The translations under genes and the position numbers were made by a program. From NCBI GenBank assembly GCA_038207265.1, contig JBBQZZ010000003.1, forward strand, positions 124,001 through 188,000: a stretch of DNA of 64,000 nt, in the 5' to 3' direction. Positions 26,039-35,840 of this stretch are shown here, in pieces (the first letter of the stretch is position 1; each line of letters opens with the position of its first letter). The notes below the pieces were generated by a model. It was given only the letters and a program-made list of their open reading frames with translations, did not search any database and was not told the origin of the DNA. This DNA comes from JACMLD01 sp038207265. GTDB lineage: Bacteria; Bacteroidota; Bacteroidia; Chitinophagales; Chitinophagaceae.

Positions 26039-27121
26039 CTATACCAATTTTGGGGGTAATGGCCTGGCCCTTTCATATTGATGTGGCCATGCAATCTCTG
26101 CACCCAATTCAGTTGCAGCGCGCAATGGAAAATAAGGATCTCTTAAAAGCTCTCTTGCCATAATAATTAAATCAGCCCGTTCGTCCTGCAGAATTTTTTC
26201 CGCTTGCGCTGGGGTTGTAATCATTCCCACTGTTCCGGTTAAAATACCTGTTTCTTTTTTGATGCGTTCTGCAAAAGGGGTTTGGTAAGCAGGGCCAATA
26301 GGTATTTTAACACCGGGAATCAATCCTCCAGTTGAACAGTCTATTAAATCAACTCCTTTGTTCTTAAGAACAGCAGCTAATTTCACAGCATCATTTTCAT
26401 TCCATCCGCCTTCTGTCCAGTCAGTGGCAGAGATGCGTACAAATAAAGGTAGCACAGCGGGCCAAACTGCCTGAACGGCTTCTATAATATCTGTTAATAG
26501 CCGAATCCTGTTTTCAAATGAGCCACCATATGCATCGGTACGTTTATTACTTAATGGTGATAAAAACTGGTGAATAAGATATCCATGCGCCGCATGAATC
26601 TCTATCACCTTAAAACCCGCAGTCAAAGCCCGCAGCGCCGCCGCTTTGAAATCTTCTATTACTTTTCTTATTCCGTCCGCATCCAGTGATTCAGGCGGAT
26701 CATCGCCGCTGTTGAACGCTATTGAACTGGGTGCCACAGTTTGCCAGCCTCCGCTTTCTTTATTGATATGATGCCCTCCTTTCCATGGAACAGCAGTACT
26801 TGCCTTTCTTCCTGCATGTGCCAGTTGTATTCCTGCAACAGCCTCCTGCTTATGTATAAAAGAAACGATGGTTTTAAGCTTTTCCAGATGTGCGTTTTTC
26901 CATATTCCTAAATCGTCAGCTGAAATACGACCTTCTATAGATACTGCACAAGCTTCTGTAATAACCAATCCCGCACCTCCAACAGCACGACTTCCAAGAT
27001 GTACCAAATGCCATTCATTTGCAAATCCATCTACTGATGAATATTCACACATGGGAGATACAACTATCCTGTTCCTTAAGCTTACTGATTTAATAGTAAG
27101 TGTTGTAAATAGTTTTATCAT
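26039..27121 (-). CDS. namA: Old-yellow-enzyme family NADPH:flavin oxidoreductase, YqjM/NamA type
   Basis: This 360-residue FMN-dependent ene-reductase of the TIM-barrel OYE family belongs to the YqjM-like class on the basis of 'VVSPMCEYSSVDG', with the redox-tuning Cys, 'IQLAHAGRKAS', the His pair in 'IEIHAAHGYLIHQFLSPLSNKRTD', 'YGGSFENRIRLL' and the C-terminal FMN-phosphate segment 'ADLIIMARELLRDPYFPLRAA'. It reduces activated C=C bonds, nitro compounds or electrophiles with NADPH in the cytoplasm. No partner is evident nearby. Confidence 0.9.
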   Translation of the reverse strand: MIKLFTTLTIKSVSLRNRIVVSPMCEYSSVDGFANEWHLVHLGSRAVGGAGLVITEACAVSIEGRISADDLGIWKNAHLEKLKTIVSFIHKQEAVAGIQLAHAGRKASTAVPWKGGHHINKESGGWQTVAPSSIAFNSGDDPPESLDADGIRKVIEDFKAAALRALTAGFKVIEIHAAHGYLIHQFLSPLSNKRTDAYGGSFENRIRLLTDIIEAVQAVWPAVLPLFVRISATDWTEGGWNENDAVKLAAVLKNKGVDLIDCSTGGLIPGVKIPIGPAYQTPFAERIKKETGILTGTVGMITTPAQAEKILQDERADLIIMARELLRDPYFPLRAATELGAEIAWPHQYERARPLPPKLV

Positions 27122-27235
27122 AAATGAAAAAATTTTATGAAATCCTGTTTTGTAAATTACAGATAAAGCAACAAATAGTTTTAATTCCGAATATCACAGC
27201 TTCTTATTATTTTCACTCAAATAATAAATAGCAAA

Positions 27236-27928
27236 ATGAAAACAAAACTATTGCACTTCCTTGTTATTATCTTTCTGATAGCGGGAAGTACCTGTTTGGC
27301 ACAGGATACTGCTTATATTAATCCCAATACGAATAGCAAAGGCTGGAAAAATCTTTTCAATGATAAATTAACGAATGCCATTTACCCTGCAGGCATCTGG
27401 ACAAAAGATGGTGATGTAATGACAGCATCCAAAGATGAAGCTATCTGGAGTGAAAAAGCGTATGACGATTTTATATTGGATCTTGAATTTAAAAATGCAG
27501 ACGGCACCAATAGTGGTGTGATTGTACATGCCAGCGACATGAAGAATTGGATTCCAAATTCCGTTGAAATACAAATTGCTGATGATTATTCTGAAGAATG
27601 GTCCAAAGCACCTGCCAACTGGCAATGCGCTGCTATCTTTGGACGTCAACCTGCCAGCAAGCACATAGTAAAAAAAGCCGGCGAATGGAATCATTATACC
27701 ATTACCTGCATCAAAAGAAAAATATGGGTAGTATTGAATGGAGAACTGGTAAATACATGCGATATGAGTTTGTTTACTTCTGCCAAAAATAATATTGATG
27801 GATCCACAGCCCCGGCATGGCTGAGCAATGCAATGGCCACATTGCCTTTACATGGTAATATTGGTTTCCAGGGCAAGCATGCAGGTGCACCAATTTATTT
27901 CCGCAATATTAAAATAAAAGAATTGTAG
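27236..27928 (+). CDS. DUF1080 (3-keto-disaccharide hydrolase domain) secreted protein, copy 3
   Basis: This 230-residue protein has a Sec signal (about residues 1-22, 'AGSTCLAQ'). The DUF1080 domain has 'GWKNLFNDKLTNAIYPAGIWTKDGDVMTASKDEAIWS', 'YDDFILDLEFKNADGTNSGVIVHASD', 'PNSVEIQIADD', 'KKAGEWNHYTITCIKRKIWVVLNG' and 'GNIGFQGKHAGAPIYFRNIKIKEL'. It is outside the sugar locus and probably monocistronic, so it may serve the same 3-keto-sugar chemistry under separate control. Confidence 0.92.
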   Translation: MKTKLLHFLVIIFLIAGSTCLAQDTAYINPNTNSKGWKNLFNDKLTNAIYPAGIWTKDGDVMTASKDEAIWSEKAYDDFILDLEFKNADGTNSGVIVHASDMKNWIPNSVEIQIADDYSEEWSKAPANWQCAAIFGRQPASKHIVKKAGEWNHYTITCIKRKIWVVLNGELVNTCDMSLFTSAKNNIDGSTAPAWLSNAMATLPLHGNIGFQGKHAGAPIYFRNIKIKEL

Positions 27929-27978
27929 TAAGCTGCTATAGCATTGCTATTTGCTCATACATGCACAATATGCTTTGA

Positions 27979-28806
27979 ATGATAAGAGTGGGTAACTATA
28001 ATAAATTGGTGGTACAGCGAATTGTTGAATTCGGCGTTTTCCTGGAAGATGGTAAAGAAGGTCTTTTACTACCAAAAAGATTTGTGCCAGCCAGAACAAA
28101 AGTTGGGGATGTTTTAGATGTTTTTGTTTACCATGATTCAGAAGATCGGTTGATTGCAACCACACAAAAGCCAAAGGCTGTTGTTGGCGAAGTTGTAATG
28201 CTAAAAGTTGTTTCGGTTACCCAGCAGGGTGCATTTCTGGATTGGGGATTAATGAAAGATTTATTTGTACCGCGTAGTAAGCAATTAAGCGGAATGCTGG
28301 TAGGAGGAGAGTACCTGGTAAAAATTTATATTGATGAACAAACCGGCAGGGCTGTAGCCACTGAGAAATTAGAACCACTGCTAAGTAATGAGGAATTAAC
28401 GGTAAAAGAAAAGGACATTGTTCAATTAACAGTATACCGCAAAACTGATCTTGGTTATGTAGTTATCATTAATAACCAGCATACCGGCGTATTACATGCC
28501 AATGAAGTGTACCGAAATATTCAACCAGGTGATCGCTTTGAAGGATTTATTAAATCTATAAGACCTGACAATAAGATTGATGTGGCTGCAGGTAAACCAG
28601 GTTATCTGCGGGTAGAAGACGAATCACTTAAAATTCTTCGTTTGTTAAAAGACAACAATGGTTACCTGCCATTTTTTGACAAATCATCTCCGGAAGAAAT
28701 CTATTCATTTTTTGGAATGAGTAAAAAGACTTTCAAGATGACCACCGGCAGTCTCTATAAACAAAAAAAAATCCTGTTGACCGATGCAGGAATTAAACTG
28801 GTATAA
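27979..28806 (+). CDS. cvfB: CvfB-like S1-domain RNA-binding protein
   Basis: This 275-residue protein has tandem S1-like OB folds in residues about 1-215 ('NKLVVQRIVEFGVFLEDGKEGLLLPKRFVP', 'LKVVSVTQQGAFLDWGLMKDLFVPRSKQ', 'GYVVIINNQHTGVLHANEV') followed by a winged-helix domain ('FFDKSSPEEIYSFFGMSKKTFKMTTGSLYKQKKILLTDAG'), the CvfB/YitL layout. In firmicutes CvfB affects virulence-gene expression through RNA; its role in Bacteroidota is not established to my knowledge. It follows the DUF1080 gene by 50 bp and shares a bidirectional terminator with the convergent next gene. Confidence 0.9.
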   Translation: MIRVGNYNKLVVQRIVEFGVFLEDGKEGLLLPKRFVPARTKVGDVLDVFVYHDSEDRLIATTQKPKAVVGEVVMLKVVSVTQQGAFLDWGLMKDLFVPRSKQLSGMLVGGEYLVKIYIDEQTGRAVATEKLEPLLSNEELTVKEKDIVQLTVYRKTDLGYVVIINNQHTGVLHANEVYRNIQPGDRFEGFIKSIRPDNKIDVAAGKPGYLRVEDESLKILRLLKDNNGYLPFFDKSSPEEIYSFFGMSKKTFKMTTGSLYKQKKILLTDAGIKLV

Positions 28807-28807
28807 A

Positions 28808-28832
28808 AAACGGCCCAATTTATGAGCCGTTT
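28808..28832. terminator. Bidirectional terminator between cvfB and the next gene
   Basis: AAACGGC (28808-28814) pairs with GCCGTTT (28826-28832) across an 11-nt loop, with A-rich flanks. It lies between the converging cvfB-like gene and the 90-residue gene. Confidence 0.65.
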
Positions 28833-28841
28833 CTTAAAAAA

Positions 28842-29114
28842 TTAAGCTGCCTGCTGCAGATGTTTATAGTTGGTCTCTAACTCATGAGCAATTGCCGTTT
28901 CTATTACCGGAGGTAACAAATCCGAAACTTCTTCTATTTCTGTCACCCTATCCAGGTTTTCATCCCATCCAAATATATGAACCGGACTATCATTATAGCT
29001 TATGCGAAATCGCGTTTCTCCAGTCGCTGTTGTAAAAGGGGTTGCTTTTACTATATATTGCCTGTTGTTCACTGACATTTCAAAACTCAGTGTTTCAATT
29101 TTTTTACGTGTCAT
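28842..29114 (-). CDS. Conserved-looking hypothetical protein, 90 residues
   Basis: I do not recognise this family. The 90-residue product starts 'MTRKKIETLSFEMSVNNRQY' and has a beta-strand pattern ('YIVKATPFTTATGETRFRISYND', 'VHIFGWDE') and a helical end. There is no signal peptide or cysteine. Good codon structure, an own upstream gap of 375 bp and a terminator just downstream support a real gene. Confidence 0.7.
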   Translation of the reverse strand: MTRKKIETLSFEMSVNNRQYIVKATPFTTATGETRFRISYNDSPVHIFGWDENLDRVTEIEEVSDLLPPVIETAIAHELETNYKHLQQAA

Positions 29115-29489
29115 AATTCATTTTTTAAGGATGAATAAATTAATTTCAATGTAAAGGAACAATTAAGATGCCCGACTGTGAAGTTGCCACAGGTGTACTG
29201 AAACTCACCGCCTTAAAAAGTAAAATGAGTTTGTGTAGGTGGGCAGAACATATCAAAATGTAGAAATTTGGGAAATATTTTCGGCACAAAAGAATTGTTA
29301 AGGCTTTTTAATTAGATCGAACTGAAATTAAATAAATAGAATTGAAAGCATCCTCTTGAAATTGTCAATAATGAATAGTAAGACAAACAATGATTGTTAT
29401 ACCCCAAAATATTGCATTTGGTTTTTTTGTTATCTTTAATTGAGAAATGGAGCTCTTTTTATTAACACTAAAAAACGATTTTCCCGCCT
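29115..29489. other. 375-bp divergent intergenic region
   Basis: AT-rich spacer between the 90-residue gene (minus) and the KAS III-like gene (plus). It holds a 13-bp palindrome (29386-29398, arms AACAAT and ATTGTT around one G) and a TATCTTTA element (29431-29438) that may be the -7 box of the KAS III-like gene. A 31-codon frame from 29169 shows no support. No RNA gene seen. Confidence 0.4.
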
Positions 29490-30563
29490 ATGTTCCGCTC
29501 CGTTATAACCGGTACTGGTTCGTATATTCCAGACAATATTCAATCGAACCGCGATTTTTTTCAGCATGTATTCTATACAGAGAATCATGAAAGGCTTGAA
29601 GCTCCACCGCCACAGGTGGTGGAAAAATTCCGTCAGATTACTGGTATTGCAGAACGCCGTTATTCAAACAATGATATGAATGCGTCTGACCTGGCGGCCA
29701 TAGCTGCAAAACTAGCGATAAAGGATAGTGGTATTGATCCGGAAACTATCGACCAGATAATTCTTGCACATAATTTTGGTGATGTTATTAAAGGAACCAT
29801 ACAGACCGACGCGGTACCTTCTTTGGCCAGCAGGGTAAAGCATCAGATAGGTATTGTAAATCCAAATTGCATTGCATATGATATTCTTTTTGGTTGCCCC
29901 GGATGGGTGCAGGGATTAATTCAGGCTGATGCATTTTTTAAAGCCGGCATCGCAAAAAAATGCCTGGTAATAGGTACAGAAACTTTATCCCGGGTAATTG
30001 ATTTATACGATAGAGATAGCATGATATTCGCTGATGGTGCGGGCGCCTGTCTGTTCGAAAACAAAGAGGTAGACGAAAAGGGTCCGGGTTTGTTAAGTGC
30101 CAGCATGCAAACTCATACCGTTAAAGAGTTAGAATATATTAACATGGGTACTTCTCATTACCCAGATAGCAATCCCCGCATCCGGTATATAAAAATGAAG
30201 GGAAGGAAGGTATATGAATATGCAATGAAACATGTGCCGGCAGCAATGAAGGACTGCCTGGATAAAAGCGGCACACCGATCAGTTGTCTGAAAAAGATTT
30301 TTATTCACCAGGCCAATGAAAAAATGGATGATGCTATCGTAAAAGCATTTTATAAACTTTATGATATAGGTGAACCACCCGAACATATTATGCCAATGAG
30401 CATACACTGGCTGGGCAACAGTTCAGTAGCCACCGTTCCAACTCTATTTGATATGGTGCGAAAAAACCAGGTTACAAATCACGAGTTAGTAACGGGCGAC
30501 GTGGTGATATTTGCATCCGTTGGCGCAGGTATGAACATAAATGCAGTTTGTTACCGTTACTAA
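29490..30563 (+). CDS. 3-oxoacyl-ACP synthase III (KAS III/FabH-like) family protein
   Basis: This 357-residue thiolase-fold enzyme has the complete KAS III triad: Cys136 ('LFGCPGW'), His273 ('IFIHQANEKM') and Asn310 ('WLGNSSVATVP'). It is longer than FabH (about 320 residues), mostly because of an N-terminal insertion around residues 20-50. The context lacks other fatty-acid genes, so it may act in a secondary acyl chain pathway rather than be the housekeeping FabH. An M1 peptidase gene follows in the same direction. Confidence 0.9.
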   Translation: MFRSVITGTGSYIPDNIQSNRDFFQHVFYTENHERLEAPPPQVVEKFRQITGIAERRYSNNDMNASDLAAIAAKLAIKDSGIDPETIDQIILAHNFGDVIKGTIQTDAVPSLASRVKHQIGIVNPNCIAYDILFGCPGWVQGLIQADAFFKAGIAKKCLVIGTETLSRVIDLYDRDSMIFADGAGACLFENKEVDEKGPGLLSASMQTHTVKELEYINMGTSHYPDSNPRIRYIKMKGRKVYEYAMKHVPAAMKDCLDKSGTPISCLKKIFIHQANEKMDDAIVKAFYKLYDIGEPPEHIMPMSIHWLGNSSVATVPTLFDMVRKNQVTNHELVTGDVVIFASVGAGMNINAVCYRY

Positions 30564-30614
30564 AACTTTCTATACTTTAAATTGAAACGGTTAATTTTAT
30601 TGAAATACTGTTTC

Positions 30615-32207
30615 ATGAAATCCTTACTTTTATTTTTCCTTTCATCAGTACTATTGAACGCCAATAGTCAGACAATAACCTCAGGTGGAAAACTCAAACC
30701 GGAGCAGGCCATTATTGATATTCGTCATTATGCTATTACATTGAATGTAAATATTGCAGAAAAAAGTATCGAAGGAAATACGATAATTGATTTTATCCTA
30801 TCGCAACCCACAACAATTTTATTGTTCGATCTGATGAATGACTTCACTGTAAAATCTGTTGTTGTTAATGGCAGGAATTCCACCTTTACGCATACTGACA
30901 ATCTTATACGCATCAATACTTCAACTGCATTAAATGCAGGAAAATCAAGTGTAAAAATTGAGTATGCAGGTAGACCCCATATAGCGGTTCGCCCTCCCTG
31001 GGAAGATGGTTTTACATGGTCAGCAGATTCTACCGGTCATGCCTGGGTGGCAATCACATCTGCTGGTACAGGTGGCAAGCTTTATTTTCCCTGCAAGGAC
31101 CATCCGTCTGATGAACCCAATGAAGGAGTAGATATGATTATTTCAGTACCAAAAGGACTGGTGGTTGCGGGCCCCGGGCTTTTAATAAAAACAATTAAAA
31201 ATAAAAATGCTGATACCTATCATTGGAAAACCAATTATACCATTAATAATTATAGTATCATTTTTAATATAGGCGACTATGAAGTGGTTAGTAAAACGTA
31301 TACCAGCATTAATGGAAATAAGGTGCCCATGCAGTTTTATGTATTAAAAGAACATGCAGCCAAAGCGATGCATCACCTTGATGTATTGGAAACAATGGTT
31401 CGTGTAAAGGAAAAATATTTTGGCGAATATCCCTGGATAAAAGAAAAGATTGGTATCGCAGAAACTCCGCATCTTGGAATGGAGCACCAAAGCATGAATG
31501 CTTATGGTAATCATTTCAAATATACATTGGTTGGCGGAAAAGATTTCGACTGGTTGATGAACCATGAATTTGGTCATGAATGGTGGGCCAACAAAGTAAC
31601 CGCAAAAGATTGGGCCGATTACTGGATACATGAGGGTATTGGAAGTTTTGGAGATGTATTGTACACGAGGGATGTAGAAGGTGAACAAGCTTATATTAAT
31701 CATTTTAAACAAAGTATTTTTGGCATTGCCAATATAAAACCTGTGGTAATAGGAAAAGACATTGATGAAGAAGCAGCCTATCACAATGATATCTACAGCA
31801 AAGGCGCCTTCTTTATGCATACATTGCGTTATGTAATCGGCGACAGTATTTTCTTTCCCGCGCTAAAGAAACTTTCTACTGATTCGCAATACACCTATAA
31901 TCATCTTGTAAACACTGACGATGTAGAAGCATTGTTTAGTAAAGAAAGCAACAGTAACTTAAAGCCCTTGTTTGATCTATACTTACGCACCATAAATAAA
32001 CTCGAAATACATGTAAAAGCAATGACTGGTAATCGTTATGCCATTGCTCTTCAAAATATAAATATCCCGTTGCCTGTTGATATTGTAACAGATAAAGGAA
32101 CGCAAAGGGTTCTACTCAATTCGAATAAAGAAACTGTATTAATAAGTGCCATTCTCCCGCAGGTAGACCCGGATTCTTACTACATCAAAAAAATAATAAT
32201 GGAATAA
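30615..32207 (+). CDS. Secreted M1-family metallopeptidase
   Basis: This gluzincin aminopeptidase is about 530 residues long. I chose the ATG at 30615 because it places a Sec signal ('LLLFFLSSVLLNANSQ') at the start; the frame is open from 30582. The N-terminal beta domain has 'HYAITLNVNIAEKSIEGNTIIDF'. The zinc site HEFGH is at 31563-31577, followed by 'DYWIHEGIGSFGD' with the third ligand Glu. The exopeptidase motif resembles a G-M-E-H-Q variant ('HLGMEHQSMNAYG') instead of canonical GxMEN. It probably trims peptides in the periplasm. Its stop abuts the stop of the next, convergent gene with no gap. Confidence 0.92.
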   Translation: MKSLLLFFLSSVLLNANSQTITSGGKLKPEQAIIDIRHYAITLNVNIAEKSIEGNTIIDFILSQPTTILLFDLMNDFTVKSVVVNGRNSTFTHTDNLIRINTSTALNAGKSSVKIEYAGRPHIAVRPPWEDGFTWSADSTGHAWVAITSAGTGGKLYFPCKDHPSDEPNEGVDMIISVPKGLVVAGPGLLIKTIKNKNADTYHWKTNYTINNYSIIFNIGDYEVVSKTYTSINGNKVPMQFYVLKEHAAKAMHHLDVLETMVRVKEKYFGEYPWIKEKIGIAETPHLGMEHQSMNAYGNHFKYTLVGGKDFDWLMNHEFGHEWWANKVTAKDWADYWIHEGIGSFGDVLYTRDVEGEQAYINHFKQSIFGIANIKPVVIGKDIDEEAAYHNDIYSKGAFFMHTLRYVIGDSIFFPALKKLSTDSQYTYNHLVNTDDVEALFSKESNSNLKPLFDLYLRTINKLEIHVKAMTGNRYAIALQNINIPLPVDIVTDKGTQRVLLNSNKETVLISAILPQVDPDSYYIKKIIME

Positions 32208-34607
32208 TCAACCGGTTTTGGAATAAGGATGAATCATTGCCGGTTTACAATGTAACAATATGGTCCGGAAAAAATCTTCCGGGTTAAAAGGCTTGACTAT
32301 AATATCTGTCAGGCCAGCTTCATACACTTCGCTTTCAACTTCTTTTGGAAGGCTAGCAGTTAAGGCTATTATGGGCAATGTTCCGCCCTTTTTTCGAATT
32401 TGCCTGGTAGCTTCGTATCCGTCCATCAAAGGCATATTAAGATCCATTAAGACCAGCTGGTATTTAAACGGAACAAATTTTGTCAACGCTTCTTCACCAT
32501 TTACAGCAATGTCTACCCCGGCTCCACATCTTTCTAAAAATGTTTGGGCCACTAAAACATTCATGGGGTTATCCTCTACCAGCAAAATAGAAATGCCCTC
32601 TAATAATTTAGCCTGTTCTGGGCCCGATGCCGGCGTAGTCTCAGGTTCTTTTACTTTTTCATGGCTGATGGTAAAAGTCTGTGAAAAATAAAATTCTGAA
32701 CCTTTGCCCGGTATACTTTTTACCTGTAACAACGAACCCTGCAATTCAAGAATTTTTTTGCTGATGGATAATCCCAGCCCAGTTCCGCCATAACTTCTCG
32801 AGGTAGAAGAATCTGCTTGCGTAAATCGTTCGAAAATTGCTCCTTGTTTTGCTACTTCGATTCCTATACCGCTATCTTTTATGGAAAACTTTACTGTAAT
32901 AAAATTTCCCTCTATCTTTTCAATTTTAATTGAAAGTAGTACATACCCTTCCCGTGTAAATTTAATTGCGTTGTGCAAAAGGTTATTGATCACCTGGCTG
33001 GTCCTGGTTGGATCTCCCAACACTTTTTGCTTCAACTGATCATCTATCTCTACTATTAATGACAATCGTTTTTCATTGGCAATGCTTTTAAGTCCTGACA
33101 CAATATGCCGCCCGATAGCCGGAATGTCCATATCAATTTTCTCAATGCTGATTTTACCGGCTTCTATCTTACTATAATCAAGAATATTATTGACAATCGA
33201 CAGCAGGTTATTGGCTGAAAACATCAGCACATCCAGTTGTTCTTTTTGATCTTTTCTTGGTTCACTTCTTTGAAGGATATGGGTCATCCCAATTACTGAA
33301 TTTAAAGGCGTGCGTATTTCATGCGACATGGTAGATAAAAATTCTTCTTTTGCAATCAGTCCCTGCTGCGCCTGCAAACCTGCTTGTTGCAATAGGTGAG
33401 AAAACCGGTGCGATAATACCAGTGACTGAAGAAAAAAGAAAGCTATGTATCCTGCAAACAAAATGGCTTTATGTTCTTCAATAATACCAAAATAATGCAG
33501 GTTAGACAGCAAATACACCAGTAACATTACACCGCTGCTTAATAATGCGTAGATAGATCCACTCCGTTTATTACGCACTGCCTGTATATAAATATAAAAG
33601 CAATAGGCAATATAAGCGAACATAACTCCCAGGAAAATGATGAGCAGCGATGAGAAAACAACCGCCGGCATAGTAAGAATAATGAGAGAATAAATAACAC
33701 AAAGCCAGATAACGGCCTTCATTAAAATTTGCAGGGTATCTTTGGGAAACAACATTCTTGTATACTGTGAAAAAAGTGCCACCCCTGCTACGAGTGTTAT
33801 GTATTCAAGCCGGATAGATATATACCAGTTGAGGCCAGGAAACAAGGAATGCAGTACGTAGAGATCAGTCCCGATCATTCTATAACTGGTTACAATACAC
33901 AGGAGAGAGAAATATAAAATTATCTGATCGTTTTTTCCAAAAATAAACAGGCCAAGGAAAAACAATCCCCCCATAAAAAGGCATCCTGCCAAAAGAAGAT
34001 CAATAGCAGTATCCCTATGATGATTAAGCAGCAATTGGGTTTTCTCTCCAATTATTATTGATTTATACGTTCCTCCTTTTGCATGCCAGAAATTTGCAAC
34101 CTGCAAAACTAGGTTTAGCGTATCCGGATGTTTACTGATTACAAAAATATCGGTTGTCCAGAATGGAGTAGCTTTACTGGCAATGCTGTCGGGACTACCA
34201 TTTTGCGCAAACAAAACACCATTGACAAAAAGTTTGTAAGAACTGTACGTGTCCGGAATCTGCAATGCAAGTGTTGGTTTGTTTTTGGGTAAAAAAACAG
34301 TCAGTAAATAAGTTGCATATCCATTAGAAGTAAGTCTGTTGCCGTGCCACTCCATGTCATTCCATAAAGCGGGATAGTTTGCAAAGTTGTTTTTTGCCGG
34401 TAACGAATCTGACGGTTCCAATAGCTGCTTCCAGTAAAAATGCCATTGCCCGTTTAAAGCTACAGAATGCGCAGACAAGTCAGTCTGACGTAAATCGAGT
34501 ATACCTTGCTGAGCAACCGGCTCACTGAAGAAATTCTGCGCTGTTACGGAAAGACACGCCAAACCAAATATTAATACAATGGTTAGAGTCTGGATTAACT
34601 TTTTCAT
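32208..34607 (-). CDS. 7TMR-DISM hybrid sensor histidine kinase/response regulator
   Basis: The start is set at the ATG at 34607, which gives a signal peptide ('MKKLIQTLTIVLIFGLACLS') and 799 residues. Order: a periplasmic jelly-roll 7TMR-DISM extracellular domain (about 30-180), seven membrane helices (about 185-390), the dimerisation/phospho-acceptor helix 'FLSTMSHEIRTPLNSVIGM', the HATPase domain ('NLLHNAIKFTREG', 'DSGIGIE', 'YGGTGLGLSISKKIL') and a C-terminal receiver ('SILLVEDNPMNVLVA', phospho-Asp in 'LVLMDLNMPLMDGYEA'). DISM extracellular domains are thought to bind carbohydrates. No separate response regulator is adjacent, so output is through its own receiver or a distant partner. 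Confidence 0.93.
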   Translation of the reverse strand: MKKLIQTLTIVLIFGLACLSVTAQNFFSEPVAQQGILDLRQTDLSAHSVALNGQWHFYWKQLLEPSDSLPAKNNFANYPALWNDMEWHGNRLTSNGYATYLLTVFLPKNKPTLALQIPDTYSSYKLFVNGVLFAQNGSPDSIASKATPFWTTDIFVISKHPDTLNLVLQVANFWHAKGGTYKSIIIGEKTQLLLNHHRDTAIDLLLAGCLFMGGLFFLGLFIFGKNDQIILYFSLLCIVTSYRMIGTDLYVLHSLFPGLNWYISIRLEYITLVAGVALFSQYTRMLFPKDTLQILMKAVIWLCVIYSLIILTMPAVVFSSLLIIFLGVMFAYIAYCFYIYIQAVRNKRSGSIYALLSSGVMLLVYLLSNLHYFGIIEEHKAILFAGYIAFFFLQSLVLSHRFSHLLQQAGLQAQQGLIAKEEFLSTMSHEIRTPLNSVIGMTHILQRSEPRKDQKEQLDVLMFSANNLLSIVNNILDYSKIEAGKISIEKIDMDIPAIGRHIVSGLKSIANEKRLSLIVEIDDQLKQKVLGDPTRTSQVINNLLHNAIKFTREGYVLLSIKIEKIEGNFITVKFSIKDSGIGIEVAKQGAIFERFTQADSSTSRSYGGTGLGLSISKKILELQGSLLQVKSIPGKGSEFYFSQTFTISHEKVKEPETTPASGPEQAKLLEGISILLVEDNPMNVLVAQTFLERCGAGVDIAVNGEEALTKFVPFKYQLVLMDLNMPLMDGYEATRQIRKKGGTLPIIALTASLPKEVESEVYEAGLTDIIVKPFNPEDFFRTILLHCKPAMIHPYSKTG

Positions 34608-34774
34608 ATTTGATGATGGAGCCCTTTCAACAGGTATGATCCTCTGTTGTGAAACGAAGCCTGTCACAGAAAATGATATAGGCATTAAAAATAAGTGCAC
34701 TTATTTCATTAAAACAGAATAAAAAACTTTCAGCTAAGTGTATTTACTTATAAAAATCGTCTGCAGGTTTCAAT

Positions 34775-34802
34775 AAAAAAAGCCACTCGCATAAGAGTGG
34801 CT
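34775..34802 (-). terminator. Rho-independent terminator after OmpA-like gene
   Basis: Stem AGCCACTC (34781-34788) with GAGTGGCT (34795-34802), loop of six, followed on the minus strand by seven T residues. It lies 25 bp past the OmpA-like stop. Confidence 0.9.
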
Positions 34803-34826
34803 CCTGTAAATATTATCACATAAAAG

Positions 34827-35696
34827 CTATTGTTTTTTTGGTTCCATTAGTTTGAAGAATTGATCCAATTGAGGAAGAATAACAATTCTTGTTCTCCGGT
34901 TAGCAGCCTTTCCTTCAATTGTTGAATTATCAGCTACTGGTTTGTATTCACTACGACCCGCTGCTGCGATATGTGATGGATCCAGTCCGTATTGATTTTG
35001 TAAAATTCTCACTACTGAAGTTGCTCGTTTAACACTCAGGTCCCAGTTATCCAGTAATACTCCTTTCTTGAATGCCACATTATCAGTATGACCTTCCACC
35101 ATAAATTCAATTTCCGCCTGGTTTTTTAATACCAGCGCAACTTTTCCAAGCACTTCATTTGCCTTGTCAGTCACATCATAGCTACCGCTTTTGAACAAAA
35201 GTTTATCTGATATATCTATATAAACAACTCCTTTGTCTACTTTAATATTAATGTCTTTATCATCCAGATTACCGATAGCGCCTTTCAAATTCATTACCAA
35301 TGCCATATTAATAGAATCCTTGTGTGCCATCTGAGACTGCAGGCTTTGTATATAAGAATCTTTGGCCCCTATATTCTCCATAGATTTTTTTATACTCTCA
35401 GCCTGTGAACCGGAGATAACAGACATATCCTGCAGTTGCTTCAGTGCCTGGGTATTGTTTTCTTTGAGATAACCAATTTGTTTATTCAAACCATCAATTT
35501 CTGTTTCAAGCAATGCTTTTTTACGATTGACCTCTGCTTTATCATCTTCGCAGTTTTTCAAAGTACCCTGCAATGCAGTATAAGTATTGTTCAGTGCGTC
35601 GTACTTTGCCTGTTCTGCCTTGAATTTTTTGGTACTTACGCAGGAAAACAAAAAGAGGGAACAAAATGCAACTGTAATAATAAATCTGATCTTCAT
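34827..35696 (-). CDS. OmpA/MotB-domain peptidoglycan-associated lipoprotein with coiled coil
   Basis: The start is at the ATG at 35696, giving 289 residues with a lipoprotein signal ('VAFCSLFLFSCVS', lipobox Cys about 17). A long coiled coil (about 25-140, 'QAKYDALNNTYTALQGTLKNCEDDKAEVN') precedes the OmpA C-terminal domain: 'IDISDKLLFKSGSYDVTDKANEVL', 'EIEFMVEGHTDNVAFK', 'NWDLSVKRATSVVRIL', 'AAAGRSEYKPVADNSTIEGKAANRRTRIVI'. That domain binds diaminopimelate of peptidoglycan and tethers the outer membrane to the wall. Confidence 0.92.
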   Translation of the reverse strand: MKIRFIITVAFCSLFLFSCVSTKKFKAEQAKYDALNNTYTALQGTLKNCEDDKAEVNRKKALLETEIDGLNKQIGYLKENNTQALKQLQDMSVISGSQAESIKKSMENIGAKDSYIQSLQSQMAHKDSINMALVMNLKGAIGNLDDKDINIKVDKGVVYIDISDKLLFKSGSYDVTDKANEVLGKVALVLKNQAEIEFMVEGHTDNVAFKKGVLLDNWDLSVKRATSVVRILQNQYGLDPSHIAAAGRSEYKPVADNSTIEGKAANRRTRIVILPQLDQFFKLMEPKKQ

Positions 35697-35840
35697 ATGT
35701 GTTTTTTTTATAATTAAACAAATTGGAGTTTGCTCAGTTGCGCCAAATTTAGTACATGTTTGCAAATTGATTCGCTAAAATTCGGTTAACACGATGAGCT
35801 GTTCAATAATAAAAACAGCTTTATTGATCCACATCTGTAT

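Noticed and set aside
29169..29264. 31-codon plus-strand frame in the 375-bp spacer
   Set aside because: Too short, no hydrophobic or charged pattern and no support from context.
31344..31820. 158-codon minus-strand frame inside the M1 peptidase
   Set aside because: Opposite the zinc-site region of a clear enzyme gene; composition fits a shadow frame.
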